From assembly GCF_030296835.1 (NCBI RefSeq), contig NZ_AP027922.1, positions 2,666,001 through 2,730,000 of the forward strand: 64,000 bases of DNA, read 5' to 3'. A model generated the notes under the pieces. It did not search any database and was not told the origin of the DNA. It saw nothing but the letters and a program-made list of their open reading frames with translations. A program made the translations under genes and the position numbers. Positions 1-9,460 of this stretch are shown piece after piece; within the stretch, counting starts at the first letter, position 1; each line of letters begins with the position of its first letter. This DNA comes from Pseudoalteromonas sp. MM1 (GTDB lineage: Bacteria; Pseudomonadota; Gammaproteobacteria; Enterobacterales; Alteromonadaceae).

Positions 1-68
1 GCTGATGAGGGAGGTTTTTGCCGCTTTGTATTAACTAAAGCGGCAAGATATTTCTGCTTATAATCTGT

Positions 69-1337
69 TTATAAGTAATCAAATAAAGAAAGGTTTGTTA
101 AACGGCCAAATGTAGCCTGTGAGGCTTGCAGTGCGGTTTCTTGTTTAGTGAGGTCACTAATAGCTTCTGCCATATCTACTTCTACTAGATCAGAAAGGTT
201 GCTTTTGTTTTGAATATCTTGCGCAAGATTTGAGTCGCTTACGCTTTCAACCGCATTCATACGCCCGCCTAAGCTCGCTTGCGTATACACAACTTGCTCA
301 CTTGCATTTTGAAGCTGTACTACACCATCGGCTAACACTTGCTGAAAATCATCGTTTTCTAGTGTGCCATCATTTAACCCCGTAATGAGCGATTGTAATG
401 TATTAAGCACATTTTCTTTGTGCGGCTTTTCGAGGGTAAAATCTAGTTGGCCTGGTGCTGCGCCTTCAAATTCGATTTTCATCCCTGCAAAATCGATTGG
501 CTCATCCGTTATCTCGCCTACTTGTGCGGGGTTCAGCGACACGCCGTCACGCAAAATTTCATAAGTATCAGGGTCGTTGGCGGTAGCGCCTGGTGTTATT
601 ACCACATTATATGTGTTCGCTGTTGCCGCTGCGGTTGGATCTGCATTGTAATTATCTTGATGGAAACGGTCGAACTCTGTTTGACCATCGACATAAACCG
701 TGCCCGCTGTAATATTATTTGCAGGCGTAGTTACTGGGATAGCAGCTTGATTATCAGTAACATCTAACCTTGCATCACTTTTCTCGAACGTATCAAAACC
801 GTTATCGCTTGATTTAATACTCACGCCTTCAGCAATAGTTATAACATGCTGGCCTTGATCCCCATTGTAGGTGTACTCACCTGTTGTAGAGTCAAATTGA
901 TAGGGTTGGGTGCTGTCTTGGTAGCCTGAAAATATAAACTTACCGTCTTCTGAGCGGGTATTCATTAAATTAACGAGTGTTTTTTGTATTTCACTCAGCT
1001 CTGCCGCGATTGACTCTAAATCATCTTGAGTATAAACACCATTGCCCGCTTGAATAGCTAGCTCTTGAGCTTGTTGAATATTGGTATTTATACTTTGTAA
1101 GATGGTTTCTTCGGTTTCAAGGCGGCCAGTTAATTGGTCAATATTTTTAGTATATTGCTCATTTGTTTGTATTTTATTTGAATACAGCATCCCTTGTGAA
1201 ATAGCAGCAGGCGCTTCTGAGGTCGTTAAGTATTTTTTACCTGTTGTTACTTGCTCTTGTGCATTAGCAACACTTTGTTGATTATCGAGTATTTTATTAA
1301 TGTTGTTTTGATACATTAAGTTATTTGATAAACGCAT
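69..1337 (-). CDS. flgL: Flagellar hook-filament junction protein FlgL (HAP3)
   Basis: Second hook-associated protein; it sits between FlgK and the filament and is exported by the flagellar type III apparatus. The 422-residue product has the flagellin-like N-terminal helix (MRLSNNLMYQNNINKIL, residues 1-17) and a C-terminal helix ending NLSLFDYL, which together would form the D0/D1 core. It is longer than the enterobacterial protein (about 317 aa); the extra length is a Thr/Asp-rich centre, roughly residues 140-320, likely surface-exposed. ATG start follows GAGGTAATT. Last gene of flgJKL, 2 bp after flgK. The 68 bases beyond the stop hold an inverted repeat (18-27/37-46) without a U-run, so no clear terminator is seen. 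Confidence 0.95.
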   Translation of the reverse strand: MRLSNNLMYQNNINKILDNQQSVANAQEQVTTGKKYLTTSEAPAAISQGMLYSNKIQTNEQYTKNIDQLTGRLETEETILQSINTNIQQAQELAIQAGNGVYTQDDLESIAAELSEIQKTLVNLMNTRSEDGKFIFSGYQDSTQPYQFDSTTGEYTYNGDQGQHVITIAEGVSIKSSDNGFDTFEKSDARLDVTDNQAAIPVTTPANNITAGTVYVDGQTEFDRFHQDNYNADPTAAATANTYNVVITPGATANDPDTYEILRDGVSLNPAQVGEITDEPIDFAGMKIEFEGAAPGQLDFTLEKPHKENVLNTLQSLITGLNDGTLENDDFQQVLADGVVQLQNASEQVVYTQASLGGRMNAVESVSDSNLAQDIQNKSNLSDLVEVDMAEAISDLTKQETALQASQATFGRLTNLSLFDYL

Positions 1338-1339
1338 AA

Positions 1340-3346
1340 TTACCTCGCCGCACTTAATAAGGTGTCAAAAACTTCTTGGGCAGCAGCCAATACTTGAGCT
1401 GATGCCGAATATGATTGTTGAAAACGTAATAAATTGGCAGCTTCTTCATCAAGGTTTACACCCGAGAGCGACTCATACCACGCTTCAGATTGCTCTGCTA
1501 ACGCATTAAATGCGCTGGCACTGGTAATGGCTTGACCAGTTACTACGCCAATATCACTGACTAAACCAGAATAGGCTTGATTAAATGTGTCGTGATTGTC
1601 GGCAGTGGCTGTTGTCACTACATTTTTACGCACTAATTCGCCATTTTGTAAATCAGCGAGTTTTAAACCATTGCGGTTATCGTCAAAGCCGCCTTCGTTA
1701 AATTCAAGGGTAAAGGTGTCTCCGGTAGCTGGCGTGCCTTCAATGTCAAAATCAAAACCATAGTTGCTATAAGGAGCGCCAGCCTGAGCCAGTACGCCCT
1801 CTGCTGGAGGCGTTATTGTAAACGTAGTGGTGCCATTTGCATCTGTAATTTGATATTCGTTTGCAGTGCCTGTTTTTACTAGGGTGATATCGCCATTGGC
1901 TAAACCTGGGGTAGTGTTAAAGCCACCCGAGGTAACACTTGTTACTTCTCCGGCTGAAATAGACGCTGTACCTACATTATCTATACTGTTAGCTGTACGA
2001 ATAGGCGATGCCAGTGCTAAGTCTTCACCGCGGCTTGTCGCAAGGGAAATACTGGTTGCGGCTTCTGAGTTAAGTTTAATTTGAAACTGATCACCGGTAT
2101 TACCTGTACCTGCTACATTAATTTGTAAACCAAACGACTCCCCACTCGTAATGTCATCTGAGTCAATAACACCAGATGGCGGTATCGTCGCTAAAGAAGC
2201 GCTACCTATCGGCTCTCCTTTATTATCTATAGGCTGAATGCTCACTTCATTTGCATTAGCGGTATAAGTAACAATAAAGTCGCTGGCAGGCAGTTCACTG
2301 CCTTTACCGGCCTCAAGCGTGGCAGTTAAACTGGCGCCGCCGGTATTAGCCTGGTATGCATAAGCGCCCACGGTAGGTATGGTAAAAATATCACCGCCTA
2401 GCTCACCGTTAGCATCCATACCCAATTTATTTTGCTCGTTGAACGCATCTGCAATTGCCAATCCCATTTGGCCAATCTGATTTTGTGCAGGCACAAGTAT
2501 GTCGTCTCTAAATGCGAGTAAGCCGCCAATTTTGCCTTTTAATTTAGTTGCATCTATTTCTAGCGGCACAGCTTTGCCGCCATTAACGTCAAGCGTCAAT
2601 TCTTTAAAATTAGGATCCGGGTCGCCCGACAGCGAAAACAAGTTAAATGTACCGTTTTCCATAACTAAAGATTCACCGCTCCCCATAAATACGAGTTTTT
2701 CGCCGTTAGGGCCATCGAGTGTTTCTATATCTACAAGCTCTGATAATTCACGAATAGCTAAGTCGCGCTGGTTATAAATAGAGCTTGCGTCAGAGGCGTT
2801 ATTTGTACCATTTACGACTGCAATTTCTTGGTTTAACGTATTTATATTTTGTATGAGCGAATTGGCTTCTTCAGAAAAAATTTCAAGCTGTTCGTTCACA
2901 ATACCTTGCTGCTCAAGCACAATGCCTGAGAGCCTATCCATTTGATCAACTAAACTTTGCGCGTCGGTCATTACGAGTGAGCGAGCAACTGATGAAGACG
3001 GCTGATTTAGCGCCTCTTGCACGTTATTAAATAATGAATTTATGCCCGTTGATAAGTTATTAGATTCTTCTGAAAAAATAGTATCAACACGGTTGGCTTC
3101 TGTGACAAATTGATCAAAAAACGATTTATTTGACGTGTCGCGGTTTAACTGCGACTGGGCAAACTCATTTAAAAGCCTATATGTTTCGCCGCGCCCTACT
3201 TGGTTATCTACCATCGTAGTAAATTCAGTGCGCTCACGAACGTAGCCTTCTGTATTTACATTGGTGATGTTTTTACTGGTCGTTTGCAACAGCTCAGAGC
3301 TTGAGCGTACCCCAGCACTGGCAATATTTAATAAACTAAACGACAT
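1340..3346 (-). CDS. flgK: Flagellar hook-associated protein FlgK (HAP1)
   Basis: First hook-filament junction protein, assembled on the distal end of the hook under FlgL. The 668-residue product has the rod/hook-family N-terminus (SFSLLNIASAGVRSSSELL, then NITNVNTEGYVRERTEF around residues 27-43) and a C-terminal helix with the NLLRFQQSYSASAQVL motif near residues 638-653. It is longer than E. coli FlgK (547 aa), with an expanded Thr/Gly-rich central region (about 320-560) that may be surface-exposed. Strong Shine-Dalgarno AGGAG nine bases before the ATG. It lies 1 bp from flgJ and 2 bp from flgL, so the three genes look co-transcribed. Confidence 0.96.
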   Translation of the reverse strand: MSFSLLNIASAGVRSSSELLQTTSKNITNVNTEGYVRERTEFTTMVDNQVGRGETYRLLNEFAQSQLNRDTSNKSFFDQFVTEANRVDTIFSEESNNLSTGINSLFNNVQEALNQPSSSVARSLVMTDAQSLVDQMDRLSGIVLEQQGIVNEQLEIFSEEANSLIQNINTLNQEIAVVNGTNNASDASSIYNQRDLAIRELSELVDIETLDGPNGEKLVFMGSGESLVMENGTFNLFSLSGDPDPNFKELTLDVNGGKAVPLEIDATKLKGKIGGLLAFRDDILVPAQNQIGQMGLAIADAFNEQNKLGMDANGELGGDIFTIPTVGAYAYQANTGGASLTATLEAGKGSELPASDFIVTYTANANEVSIQPIDNKGEPIGSASLATIPPSGVIDSDDITSGESFGLQINVAGTGNTGDQFQIKLNSEAATSISLATSRGEDLALASPIRTANSIDNVGTASISAGEVTSVTSGGFNTTPGLANGDITLVKTGTANEYQITDANGTTTFTITPPAEGVLAQAGAPYSNYGFDFDIEGTPATGDTFTLEFNEGGFDDNRNGLKLADLQNGELVRKNVVTTATADNHDTFNQAYSGLVSDIGVVTGQAITSASAFNALAEQSEAWYESLSGVNLDEEAANLLRFQQSYSASAQVLAAAQEVFDTLLSAAR

Positions 3347-3347
3347 A

Positions 3348-4364
3348 TTACTTCACTCCTTTGGCAAACGCGCTTGTTGCAATATTTTTAAGCTCACTGC
3401 TATTTAGCACTTTTTTTATTTTACTCGCGTAATTAGGGTCTGTTGCATAGCCTGCTTTTTGTAGCGAATCTAAAAATTCATTTGGCTGTGCTGTTTTTTG
3501 TAATGCTTCTTCGTAACGTGGGTTTTGCGTTAGAAAATCGACAAAGTCGTTCACGCTTTCTTTTATAGAATCGTAAGCTCTAAAACTTGCTTGCTTTTTA
3601 ACAGGCGTACCTTGCTCAAATTCAAGCGTAACTTTACTTGCTTTATCACCATCCCAACTTCTATCTGATTTAATATTGAACAGGTTATTTGAGCTATTCC
3701 CGTCGCTTTTATTAATTATGTGCTTGCCCCAACCAGTCTCAAGAGCCGCTTGGGCGACCATTACAGCAGGATTTAAACCAATTTTTTCGGCCGCTGCTTT
3801 AGCATGCTCCCACACGGAACTCACAAACTCTTCAGCATTATTAAACGACGACTGCTGTGTAGGCTGTGTTGTGGTTTTAGTTTGTGTTGCTTCACTGCTG
3901 GCTACTAAGTCATCTTTATTTACTTGCTTTATACTGTGCACTTTTTCGTGCGGCAGCTCAGAGCCTGCGCGTTTATCGCTCATAAAGTCGTTGGTTGTTC
4001 TTAAAACTGAACCAGGCATAAAATTCTCAGCCTCTGGTGAGAGCTGCTGAACGATTAAATCAGCCAAACCCAAAGACCCATTTGATGAAAGCTCAGAAGA
4101 AAGTTGCTGATCGTGCATTTCTTCAAAAAACTTTACGCCGCTAGAGTTAAACGGACTGTCTTCATCTTCAAATGCTTCGTTGGCTTTACGCATCCCTTTT
4201 AACAGCATTTGTGTAAAAATAGCTTCAAATTGTGCTGCTGCTTTTTTTAGCGCTGCTTTAGAGGCATCTGTAGATGCATCACCGCTGTTTAAAGCGTCTT
4301 GACGTAAAGTATTAAGATTACTTAAATCAAAAAAGTTTTGCTTATCGAGGTGATTTGTTTCCAT
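3348..4364 (-). CDS. flgJ: Rod-capping protein / peptidoglycan hydrolase FlgJ
   Basis: Bifunctional periplasmic flagellar protein. Residues about 35-110 are the rod-cap domain (KAALKKAAAQFEAIFTQMLLKGMRKAN). After a Thr/Gln-rich linker, residues about 180-335 form a glucosaminidase-type muramidase domain (NPAVMVAQAALETGWGKHI, with Glu in ALETGWG as likely catalytic residue; later FRAYDSIKESVNDFVDFL). This two-domain form, 338 aa, is typical of beta/gammaproteobacteria; it caps the growing rod and opens peptidoglycan. First gene of flgJKL: the upstream gap holds a terminator-like hairpin for flgI and a sigma-54-type promoter, so transcription probably restarts here. Confidence 0.95.
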   Translation of the reverse strand: METNHLDKQNFFDLSNLNTLRQDALNSGDASTDASKAALKKAAAQFEAIFTQMLLKGMRKANEAFEDEDSPFNSSGVKFFEEMHDQQLSSELSSNGSLGLADLIVQQLSPEAENFMPGSVLRTTNDFMSDKRAGSELPHEKVHSIKQVNKDDLVASSEATQTKTTTQPTQQSSFNNAEEFVSSVWEHAKAAAEKIGLNPAVMVAQAALETGWGKHIINKSDGNSSNNLFNIKSDRSWDGDKASKVTLEFEQGTPVKKQASFRAYDSIKESVNDFVDFLTQNPRYEEALQKTAQPNEFLDSLQKAGYATDPNYASKIKKVLNSSELKNIATSAFAKGVK

Positions 4365-4401
4365 CAGCTTTTTGACACAAAAATGAATAATGTTTTAGAA
4401 A

Positions 4402-4418
4402 ATGCAAAAATTGAGCCA
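4402..4418 (-). promoter_or_regulatory. Sigma-54-type promoter for flgJKL
   Basis: On the minus strand the sequence reads TGGCTC-AATTT-TTGCA, with the GG-N10-GC spacing required at -24/-12. It lies about 40 bp upstream of the flgJ start and just after the flgI terminator hairpin. Sigma-54 (RpoN/FlrA) control of hook-junction operons is known from polar flagella of Vibrio; its use here is inferred from the match and position. Confidence 0.65.
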
Positions 4419-4445
4419 AAGGTATTTTTAAAGGAAGGTTCTATT

Positions 4446-4483
4446 AAAAAAGCTCGGCTACATTACTGGAATACCGAGCTTTT
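4446..4483 (-). terminator. Intrinsic terminator after flgI
   Basis: Ten-base-pair stem (AAAAGCTCGG at 4448-4457 with CCGAGCTTTT at 4474-4483) and a 16-nt loop, 8 bp beyond the flgI stop. On the minus strand the stem runs into six U residues. It separates flgFGHI from flgJKL. Confidence 0.7.
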
Positions 4484-4490
4484 AATAATT

Positions 4491-5585
4491 TTAGATAACA
4501 ACAAGTTGTCCGTTAATTGCACCTGCTTCTTTTAGAGCTTCTAAAATAGCCATTAGATCGCCAGGTGCTGCACCTACTTCGTTTATTGCACGTACTAAGT
4601 CATCTAAACTTACACCGGGGTTAAATACAAACGCACGAGAATCATCTTGATTAACATCAATAATACTTTGCTGTGTAACAACGGTTTCGCCTTCTGCTAA
4701 TGGGTTAGGCTGCGTCACATTTTGCTGCTCAGCAATAGTAACTGTTAGGCCGCCGTGGGTTATTGCCGCAGGCTGTAACTTCACATTTTTGCCAATAACA
4801 ATCGTGCCCGTACGTGAATTGACAATAATTTTGGCTGAGGTGTCAGCAGGCTTAAACTCTAGGTTTTCAAGCGTTGATAAATAAGACACCCGTTGCGATG
4901 CATCACGTGGCGCAATAACGCGTACTGAGGCAGCGTCAATAGCTTGTGCACTATTAGGGCCTACCAAATTGTTAATTGTTGTTTCTAGGCGTTTTGCCGT
5001 TGTAAAGTCTGGGCGGTTTAAGTTAAACGTAATGTAGTCGCCTTGCATAAAAGGGCTCTTAACTTCTCGCTCAACAGTGGCTCCGTTAGGTACGCGGCCA
5101 ACTGTCGGGGTATTAATAACCACTTTACTGCCATCAAGCCCTTGAGCGCCTAAGCCACCTACAATTAAGCTACCTTGTGCTATGGCGTATACGTTACCAT
5201 CAACCCCTTTTAAGAAGGTTTGCAACAACGTACCACCACGTAAACTGCCTGCGCTACCAATAGAAGAAACCGTAATATCGATTGTTTGACCAGGTTTTCT
5301 AAACGGCGGCAGCTCAGCATGGACTGCCACTGCAGCTACATTTTTAATTTTAGGGCTTTGTGTTGAAGGCAGCGTAATACCAAAGCTGTTTAACATGCCT
5401 CTAAAACTTTGTTGTGTGTAAGAGTTTTGCTCCCCTGTACCAGGTAGCCCCACCACTAAACCATAGCCTACTAACTGGTTGGCCCGTACACCTTCAACCA
5501 TAGAGACATCTTTTATACGCTCAGCGCTGGCAGAAAATTGCCAGCCTAGCAGTATGATTAAAATAATCGCTTTAATGCTTTTCAT
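4491..5585 (-). CDS. flgI: Flagellar P-ring protein FlgI
   Basis: Periplasmic P-ring subunit of the basal body, forming the bushing around the rod in the peptidoglycan layer. The 364-residue protein begins with a Sec signal peptide (hydrophobic IILIILLGW, cleavage after SASA, about residue 21) and then the characteristic [20 protein letters not shown], followed by [18 protein letters not shown]. Length and C-terminal region ([20 protein letters not shown]) match the family. Last gene of flgFGHI, 11 bp after flgH, followed at once by a terminator hairpin. Confidence 0.97.
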   Translation of the reverse strand: MKSIKAIILIILLGWQFSASAERIKDVSMVEGVRANQLVGYGLVVGLPGTGEQNSYTQQSFRGMLNSFGITLPSTQSPKIKNVAAVAVHAELPPFRKPGQTIDITVSSIGSAGSLRGGTLLQTFLKGVDGNVYAIAQGSLIVGGLGAQGLDGSKVVINTPTVGRVPNGATVEREVKSPFMQGDYITFNLNRPDFTTAKRLETTINNLVGPNSAQAIDAASVRVIAPRDASQRVSYLSTLENLEFKPADTSAKIIVNSRTGTIVIGKNVKLQPAAITHGGLTVTIAEQQNVTQPNPLAEGETVVTQQSIIDVNQDDSRAFVFNPGVSLDDLVRAINEVGAAPGDLMAILEALKEAGAINGQLVVI

Positions 5586-5596
5586 ACTACTATCCT

Positions 5597-6280
5597 CTAA
5601 AACGGAAATAATGAGCTACTAAAGAAGCGGGTTAGCCACCCTGGGCTTTGCGCTTCTTGTGTTTGCCCTTTGCCTGAGTATTGAATACGGGCATTGGCAA
5701 TTCTATTCGACTCAACCGTGTTATCGGCGCTCACATCTTGCGGACGCACCAGGCCTTCGAGCCTAATAAACTCCTCGCCGGTGTTAAGTGTTAGCCATTT
5801 TTCACCACGGATAACTAAGTTGCCATTGGGTAAAACGCGCATAACATTCACAGAAATATCGCCCACTAAACTGTTTGACTGATTTGATTTAGAATCTCCA
5901 GTGAATGATGAATCACTACCAATGCCAAACTGGATACTGTCGCCACCTATATTGACAGGTAAACCTCCTAACCCGATAACGGGGTCTAGGCTGGCTTCGG
6001 TTTCTTTATCAGTTTCGGTTTTAGCGGCTTTTGTAGCTTGTGTTGACTCTTCAAGCTTAACGGTGATGATATCGCCTGTTCTAAGTGCTTTTTTGTCTGA
6101 GTACAAATCATTAAATGTATTGGTGTTAAACAACGAGCCCGTTGCAACAACAGGCTCTGCTACAGGCTCTGGGTACATGGGTGCGTAGTATGGGTCATCT
6201 TGAACCACTTCACTATTTTGCGTAGAAACACAGCCAGTTAAAAATAAGCTGCCTGCTGCAAATAAAATAACATTACGCAT
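5597..6280 (-). CDS. flgH: Flagellar L-ring lipoprotein FlgH
   Basis: Outer-membrane L-ring subunit. I place the start at 6280, where AAGGGGAT stands 4 bases before ATG; a start 18 bp upstream (6298) is possible but poorer. The N-terminus [17 protein letters not shown] has a lipobox (LTGC, Cys17), so the mature protein is a lipoprotein. Family hallmarks are [23 protein letters not shown] and, near the end, [20 protein letters not shown] followed by [11 protein letters not shown]. 227 aa, normal size. Tightly spaced between flgG and flgI. Confidence 0.96.
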   Translation of the reverse strand: MRNVILFAAGSLFLTGCVSTQNSEVVQDDPYYAPMYPEPVAEPVVATGSLFNTNTFNDLYSDKKALRTGDIITVKLEESTQATKAAKTETDKETEASLDPVIGLGGLPVNIGGDSIQFGIGSDSSFTGDSKSNQSNSLVGDISVNVMRVLPNGNLVIRGEKWLTLNTGEEFIRLEGLVRPQDVSADNTVESNRIANARIQYSGKGQTQEAQSPGWLTRFFSSSLFPF

Positions 6281-6300
6281 AACTATCCCCTTGTGCACGG

Positions 6301-7089
6301 TTATAACTGTTGATTGATGTAGCTCATCATTTCGTCAACGGCCGAGATTACTTTTGAGTTCATTTCGTACACACGTTGAGTTTCGATAAGGTTTACCAAC
6401 TCTTCCGTTACATTAACGTTTGATGTTTCAAGCGAGCCCTGAATAATAGTACCTAAGCCCTCTACACCCGGATTGCCTTGTACAGGCGCACCACTAACAG
6501 CGGTTTCGGTGTAAAGGTTTTGACCAATTGGCTCAAGACCCGATGGATTAATAAAGTCACTAATTGTTAGCTGGCCAATCACCACATTATCGGCTTGCCC
6601 TGCTACACGTACAGATACCTCGCCATCTTGCGAAACAGTGATTGATTGCGCATCATCCGGTACGTTCATTTCGGGCTGAACCACAAAACCCGCACCTGAG
6701 GTAACAATGCGGCCGTCTTCATCGGTAGTAAATTGCCCATTACGTGAATAAGCAATATTGCCATCAGGCTGCAACACTTCAAAAAAACCTTCGCCAGAGA
6801 TCATCCAGTCGAGTGAGTTTTCGGTGGTGAGCATATTACCTTGCGTAAACTCTTTTTGGTTAGCAACTACTTTTGCACCAGCACCTAGCATTAAGCCAGA
6901 CGGCAACTCAGTATCTTGTGAAGAACGCCCGCCAGGTTGGTTGATGTTTTGATACAATAAATCTTCAAAAATAGCGCGGCTTTTTTTGTAACCTACGGTA
7001 CTGGCATTCGCCAAGTTATTTGAAATAACTGAAATATCAGTTTGTTGAGCGTCTAGCCCTGTTTTACTTATCCACAATGCAGGATTCAT
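6301..7089 (-). CDS. flgG: Distal rod protein FlgG
   Basis: Distal rod subunit linking proximal rod to hook. The 262-residue product has the family N-terminal motif (SKTGLDAQQTDISVISNNLANASTVGYKKSR), a central SGEGFFEVLQPDGNIAYSRNG segment and the C-terminal SNVNVTEELVNLIETQRVYEMNSKVI helix. Size equals the enterobacterial protein (about 260 aa). Lies between flgF and flgH with short gaps. Confidence 0.97.
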   Translation of the reverse strand: MNPALWISKTGLDAQQTDISVISNNLANASTVGYKKSRAIFEDLLYQNINQPGGRSSQDTELPSGLMLGAGAKVVANQKEFTQGNMLTTENSLDWMISGEGFFEVLQPDGNIAYSRNGQFTTDEDGRIVTSGAGFVVQPEMNVPDDAQSITVSQDGEVSVRVAGQADNVVIGQLTISDFINPSGLEPIGQNLYTETAVSGAPVQGNPGVEGLGTIIQGSLETSNVNVTEELVNLIETQRVYEMNSKVISAVDEMMSYINQQL

Positions 7090-7110
7090 AAGTATGCCCT
7101 CATTTTAAAG

Positions 7111-7854
7111 TTAAACTATGCGCATCAACTGATCTTGACGTTCGTCAATCTCTTCAGCTGTTTTCATTAGTTTTACTTGTAACTCAAATTGACGTTGGTG
7201 GTTGATCATATCGACCATTTCGTGAACTGGATTAACGTTAGACATTTCCAGTGCACCACTTAACACTTTTACATTTGCAGAAGTATCGACGGCTTGCCCA
7301 AGTACTGGTCTAAATAAGCCATCGTTGCCTTTTTCAAGCTGCCTGCTGTTTCCTTCAACAACACGTAGCGTATCTACTTCTTCTAAAAAATTGGCTGGTG
7401 CGCCTTGGGGGCGAACCTGTATGGCACCATCTTCACTAAAGCTTATTTTTTCAATAGGAACAGGTAGAATTACGGGGCCACCTTCGCCAATAACTTGACG
7501 ACCGTGGCTCGTTACTAACATGCCTTGAGCAGTAATGTTCAGCGTACCTACTTTTGTGTATGCTTCATTTCCTGAGTCATCTTGAACGGCAAGCCAGGCG
7601 TTATCGCTCATGGCAATATCTAAATCTCGCCCTGTTTCGATTATGCCGCCAGAGGTCATGTTAGAACCTGGTCGCTCTTGCATTGAAAACACGCGTGTTG
7701 GTAAGCCCTCGCCAAATGCTTGCATAGAGCGCGCTTGTGCAAAGTCAGCTTTAAAGCCTGTGGTGTTTGCGTTTGCCAAATTATTGGCTTTAAGTGCAAG
7801 CCCTTGTAGGCTTTGCTTAGCGCCAGAGGCTGCAATGTAGACCATTTTGTCCAT
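7111..7854 (-). CDS. flgF: Proximal rod protein FlgF
   Basis: Rod subunit, 247 aa. Family features are LKANNLANANTTGFKADFAQAR near residues 21-42 and the C-terminal SNVNPVHEMVDMINHQRQFELQVKLM. First gene of the flgFGHI block: upstream lie a sigma-54-type promoter (7892-7907) and the flgE terminator, which mark an operon boundary between flgE and flgF. Confidence 0.95.
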   Translation of the reverse strand: MDKMVYIAASGAKQSLQGLALKANNLANANTTGFKADFAQARSMQAFGEGLPTRVFSMQERPGSNMTSGGIIETGRDLDIAMSDNAWLAVQDDSGNEAYTKVGTLNITAQGMLVTSHGRQVIGEGGPVILPVPIEKISFSEDGAIQVRPQGAPANFLEEVDTLRVVEGNSRQLEKGNDGLFRPVLGQAVDTSANVKVLSGALEMSNVNPVHEMVDMINHQRQFELQVKLMKTAEEIDERQDQLMRIV

Positions 7855-7891
7855 AACATCGACTCACATAAAAAATCTCTGAGTTGATAAA

Positions 7892-7907
7892 TGCAAAATA
7901 GATGCCA
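7892..7907 (-). promoter_or_regulatory. Sigma-54-type promoter for flgFGHI
   Basis: Minus strand reads TGGCAT-CTATT-TTGCA with exact GG-N10-GC spacing; both half-sites match the RpoN consensus TGGCAC-N5-TTGCW almost fully. About 40 bp upstream of the flgF ATG. One of the best matches in the window. Confidence 0.72.
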
Positions 7908-7977
7908 GATTAAATTTGACGCAATATTAGGAAGGTGGTGAGCGGTTCAGCTCCGCTAATTTTAGCCACTCAGCTAC

Positions 7978-8003
7978 AAAAAAGGCTGCAAAAATGCAGC
8001 CTT
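7978..8003 (-). terminator. Intrinsic terminator after flgE
   Basis: Nine-bp stem AAGGCTGCA (7982-7990) / TGCAGCCTT (7995-8003) with a 4-nt loop, 27 bp past the flgE stop; on the minus strand it runs into six U residues. Ends the flgBCDE block. Confidence 0.8.
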
Positions 8004-8030
8004 AGAATTTTAACCAAAAATAAGATTAAC

Positions 8031-9401
8031 TTATCGAATCTGCAAAATACTTTGCTGAATTGTTGAGTTAACTTCAAGCGCTCGTGAGTTTGCTTGGTAG
8101 TTGCGTTGAGCGGTAATCAAATCAACTAATTCGTTTGTTAAGTTGGTATTTGATTGCTCAAGCGCAGATGAGTTAATACTACCAAAAGTACCCGAGCCTG
8201 CTTCACCGGCTACTGGCTCACCAGAGTCAATACTTTGCTTCCAACTGGTATCACCTACTTGTGATAAGCCTTGAGAGTTTGGAAAGCGTACCATAGCAAC
8301 TTGGCCTAAGTAGGTTGAATCACCATTACTGTAAGAGGCGACAATTTTACCATCTGTGCCAATATCAATACCCGCTAAACGACCCACTGTAGAGCCATCT
8401 TGGTCAAGTGCTTTTACTTCAAAACCACTTGAATACTGAGTAGGAATACGCCCTGCGGTATTGTTTTCATCGCGCCAGTTTAGCTCAATCCCTGTACTTG
8501 GGAAGGTTGCGCCGTTATCAAGCATTGACGATAAACCAGTACCTGCACCTGCCGGTAAATTAATTTCATCAAATGTAGTCGCGTTAGTATTTGCTACACC
8601 ACCCGTTGTGGCAGGTAAACCGCTAGAATCAAAACCAAGTGTAGTAATCGGTGTATATGGCGTAGTTGTTTGCTCTGCACCAGATGCACCGTCTATTACC
8701 TTGCCATCAAGTGTGGCGTAGACTTCCCAGCTATTATCAGTACCACCGGAGGCAGCATCTTCTTCTTTTACAAAAAAGTATTGCAGAATATGTGGTTCAC
8801 CTAATGAGTCATAAACTGTTGTAGACGTTGATGAGTTATAGGTGCCATTAGATGTCGGATCAAAATCGAGGCCTGTTGCATCAGCTGTTGCATCTAAGTT
8901 AAACGATAAAAATACGTTCTCTGTAGCGCGAGGTGAACCAGACGAGTCAGGAATTTGAATCGGGTTTGTAGTACTTAAACTAACTGATGTGGTATCACCT
9001 GTAGATGAGTCTACTGGAAAGGCTTGTAAATAATTGCCTTTAGCATCAACCATAAAGTTATCTTGGTTAAGCTTAAATGCACCTGCACGAGTATAGGTTA
9101 AATCTTGCGACGAAATATCATCGGTCATTGCAAAATACCCTTCGCCAGTAATCGCTAAGTCTAATGAGTTATTAGTAAATTGCAGTGACCCTTGATGAAA
9201 TTGCTGTGCAACCATGGTTGTTTGCACACCATCACCATTTTTAGTTTTGCCTGCGCTAAACACAGATGCAGCGTAAACATCAGCAAATTCAGCACGCGAT
9301 TCTTTAAAACCTGTGGTATTTACATTGGCAATGTTATTTGCCGTCACGTCTAAATCTTTTTGTGCGGCTGCTAGGCCTGTAAGTGCAATATTAAAGCTCA
9401 T
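8031..9401 (-). CDS. flgE: Flagellar hook protein FlgE
   Basis: Hook structural subunit, 456 aa. The N-terminus SFNIALTGLAAAQKDLDV with ANNIANVNTTGFKESRAEF is the hook/rod signature; the C-terminus has SNTNLTNELVDLITAQRNYQ. The middle (about residues 150-370) is variable, rich in Thr/Ser/Gly, and longer than in E. coli (402 aa). Shine-Dalgarno AGAGGTGAATT precedes ATG. A perfect 14-bp palindrome (GCCTGCTAGCAGGC, 9429-9442) lies in the flgD-flgE gap and may be a processing or attenuation structure. Confidence 0.96.
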   Translation of the reverse strand: MSFNIALTGLAAAQKDLDVTANNIANVNTTGFKESRAEFADVYAASVFSAGKTKNGDGVQTTMVAQQFHQGSLQFTNNSLDLAITGEGYFAMTDDISSQDLTYTRAGAFKLNQDNFMVDAKGNYLQAFPVDSSTGDTTSVSLSTTNPIQIPDSSGSPRATENVFLSFNLDATADATGLDFDPTSNGTYNSSTSTTVYDSLGEPHILQYFFVKEEDAASGGTDNSWEVYATLDGKVIDGASGAEQTTTPYTPITTLGFDSSGLPATTGGVANTNATTFDEINLPAGAGTGLSSMLDNGATFPSTGIELNWRDENNTAGRIPTQYSSGFEVKALDQDGSTVGRLAGIDIGTDGKIVASYSNGDSTYLGQVAMVRFPNSQGLSQVGDTSWKQSIDSGEPVAGEAGSGTFGSINSSALEQSNTNLTNELVDLITAQRNYQANSRALEVNSTIQQSILQIR

Positions 9402-9460
9402 AATTCACCTCTAACTTTTGATCTAATAGCCTGCTAGCAGGCGAAATACTTTTTAATTGG

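Noticed and set aside
18..46. Terminator after flgL
   Set aside because: The 10-bp inverted repeat has no U-run on the minus strand; transcription may continue beyond the window edge.
7068..7076. Perfect TTATCCACA DnaA box
   Set aside because: It lies inside the flgG coding sequence as an isolated match; about one chance hit is expected in 64 kb.
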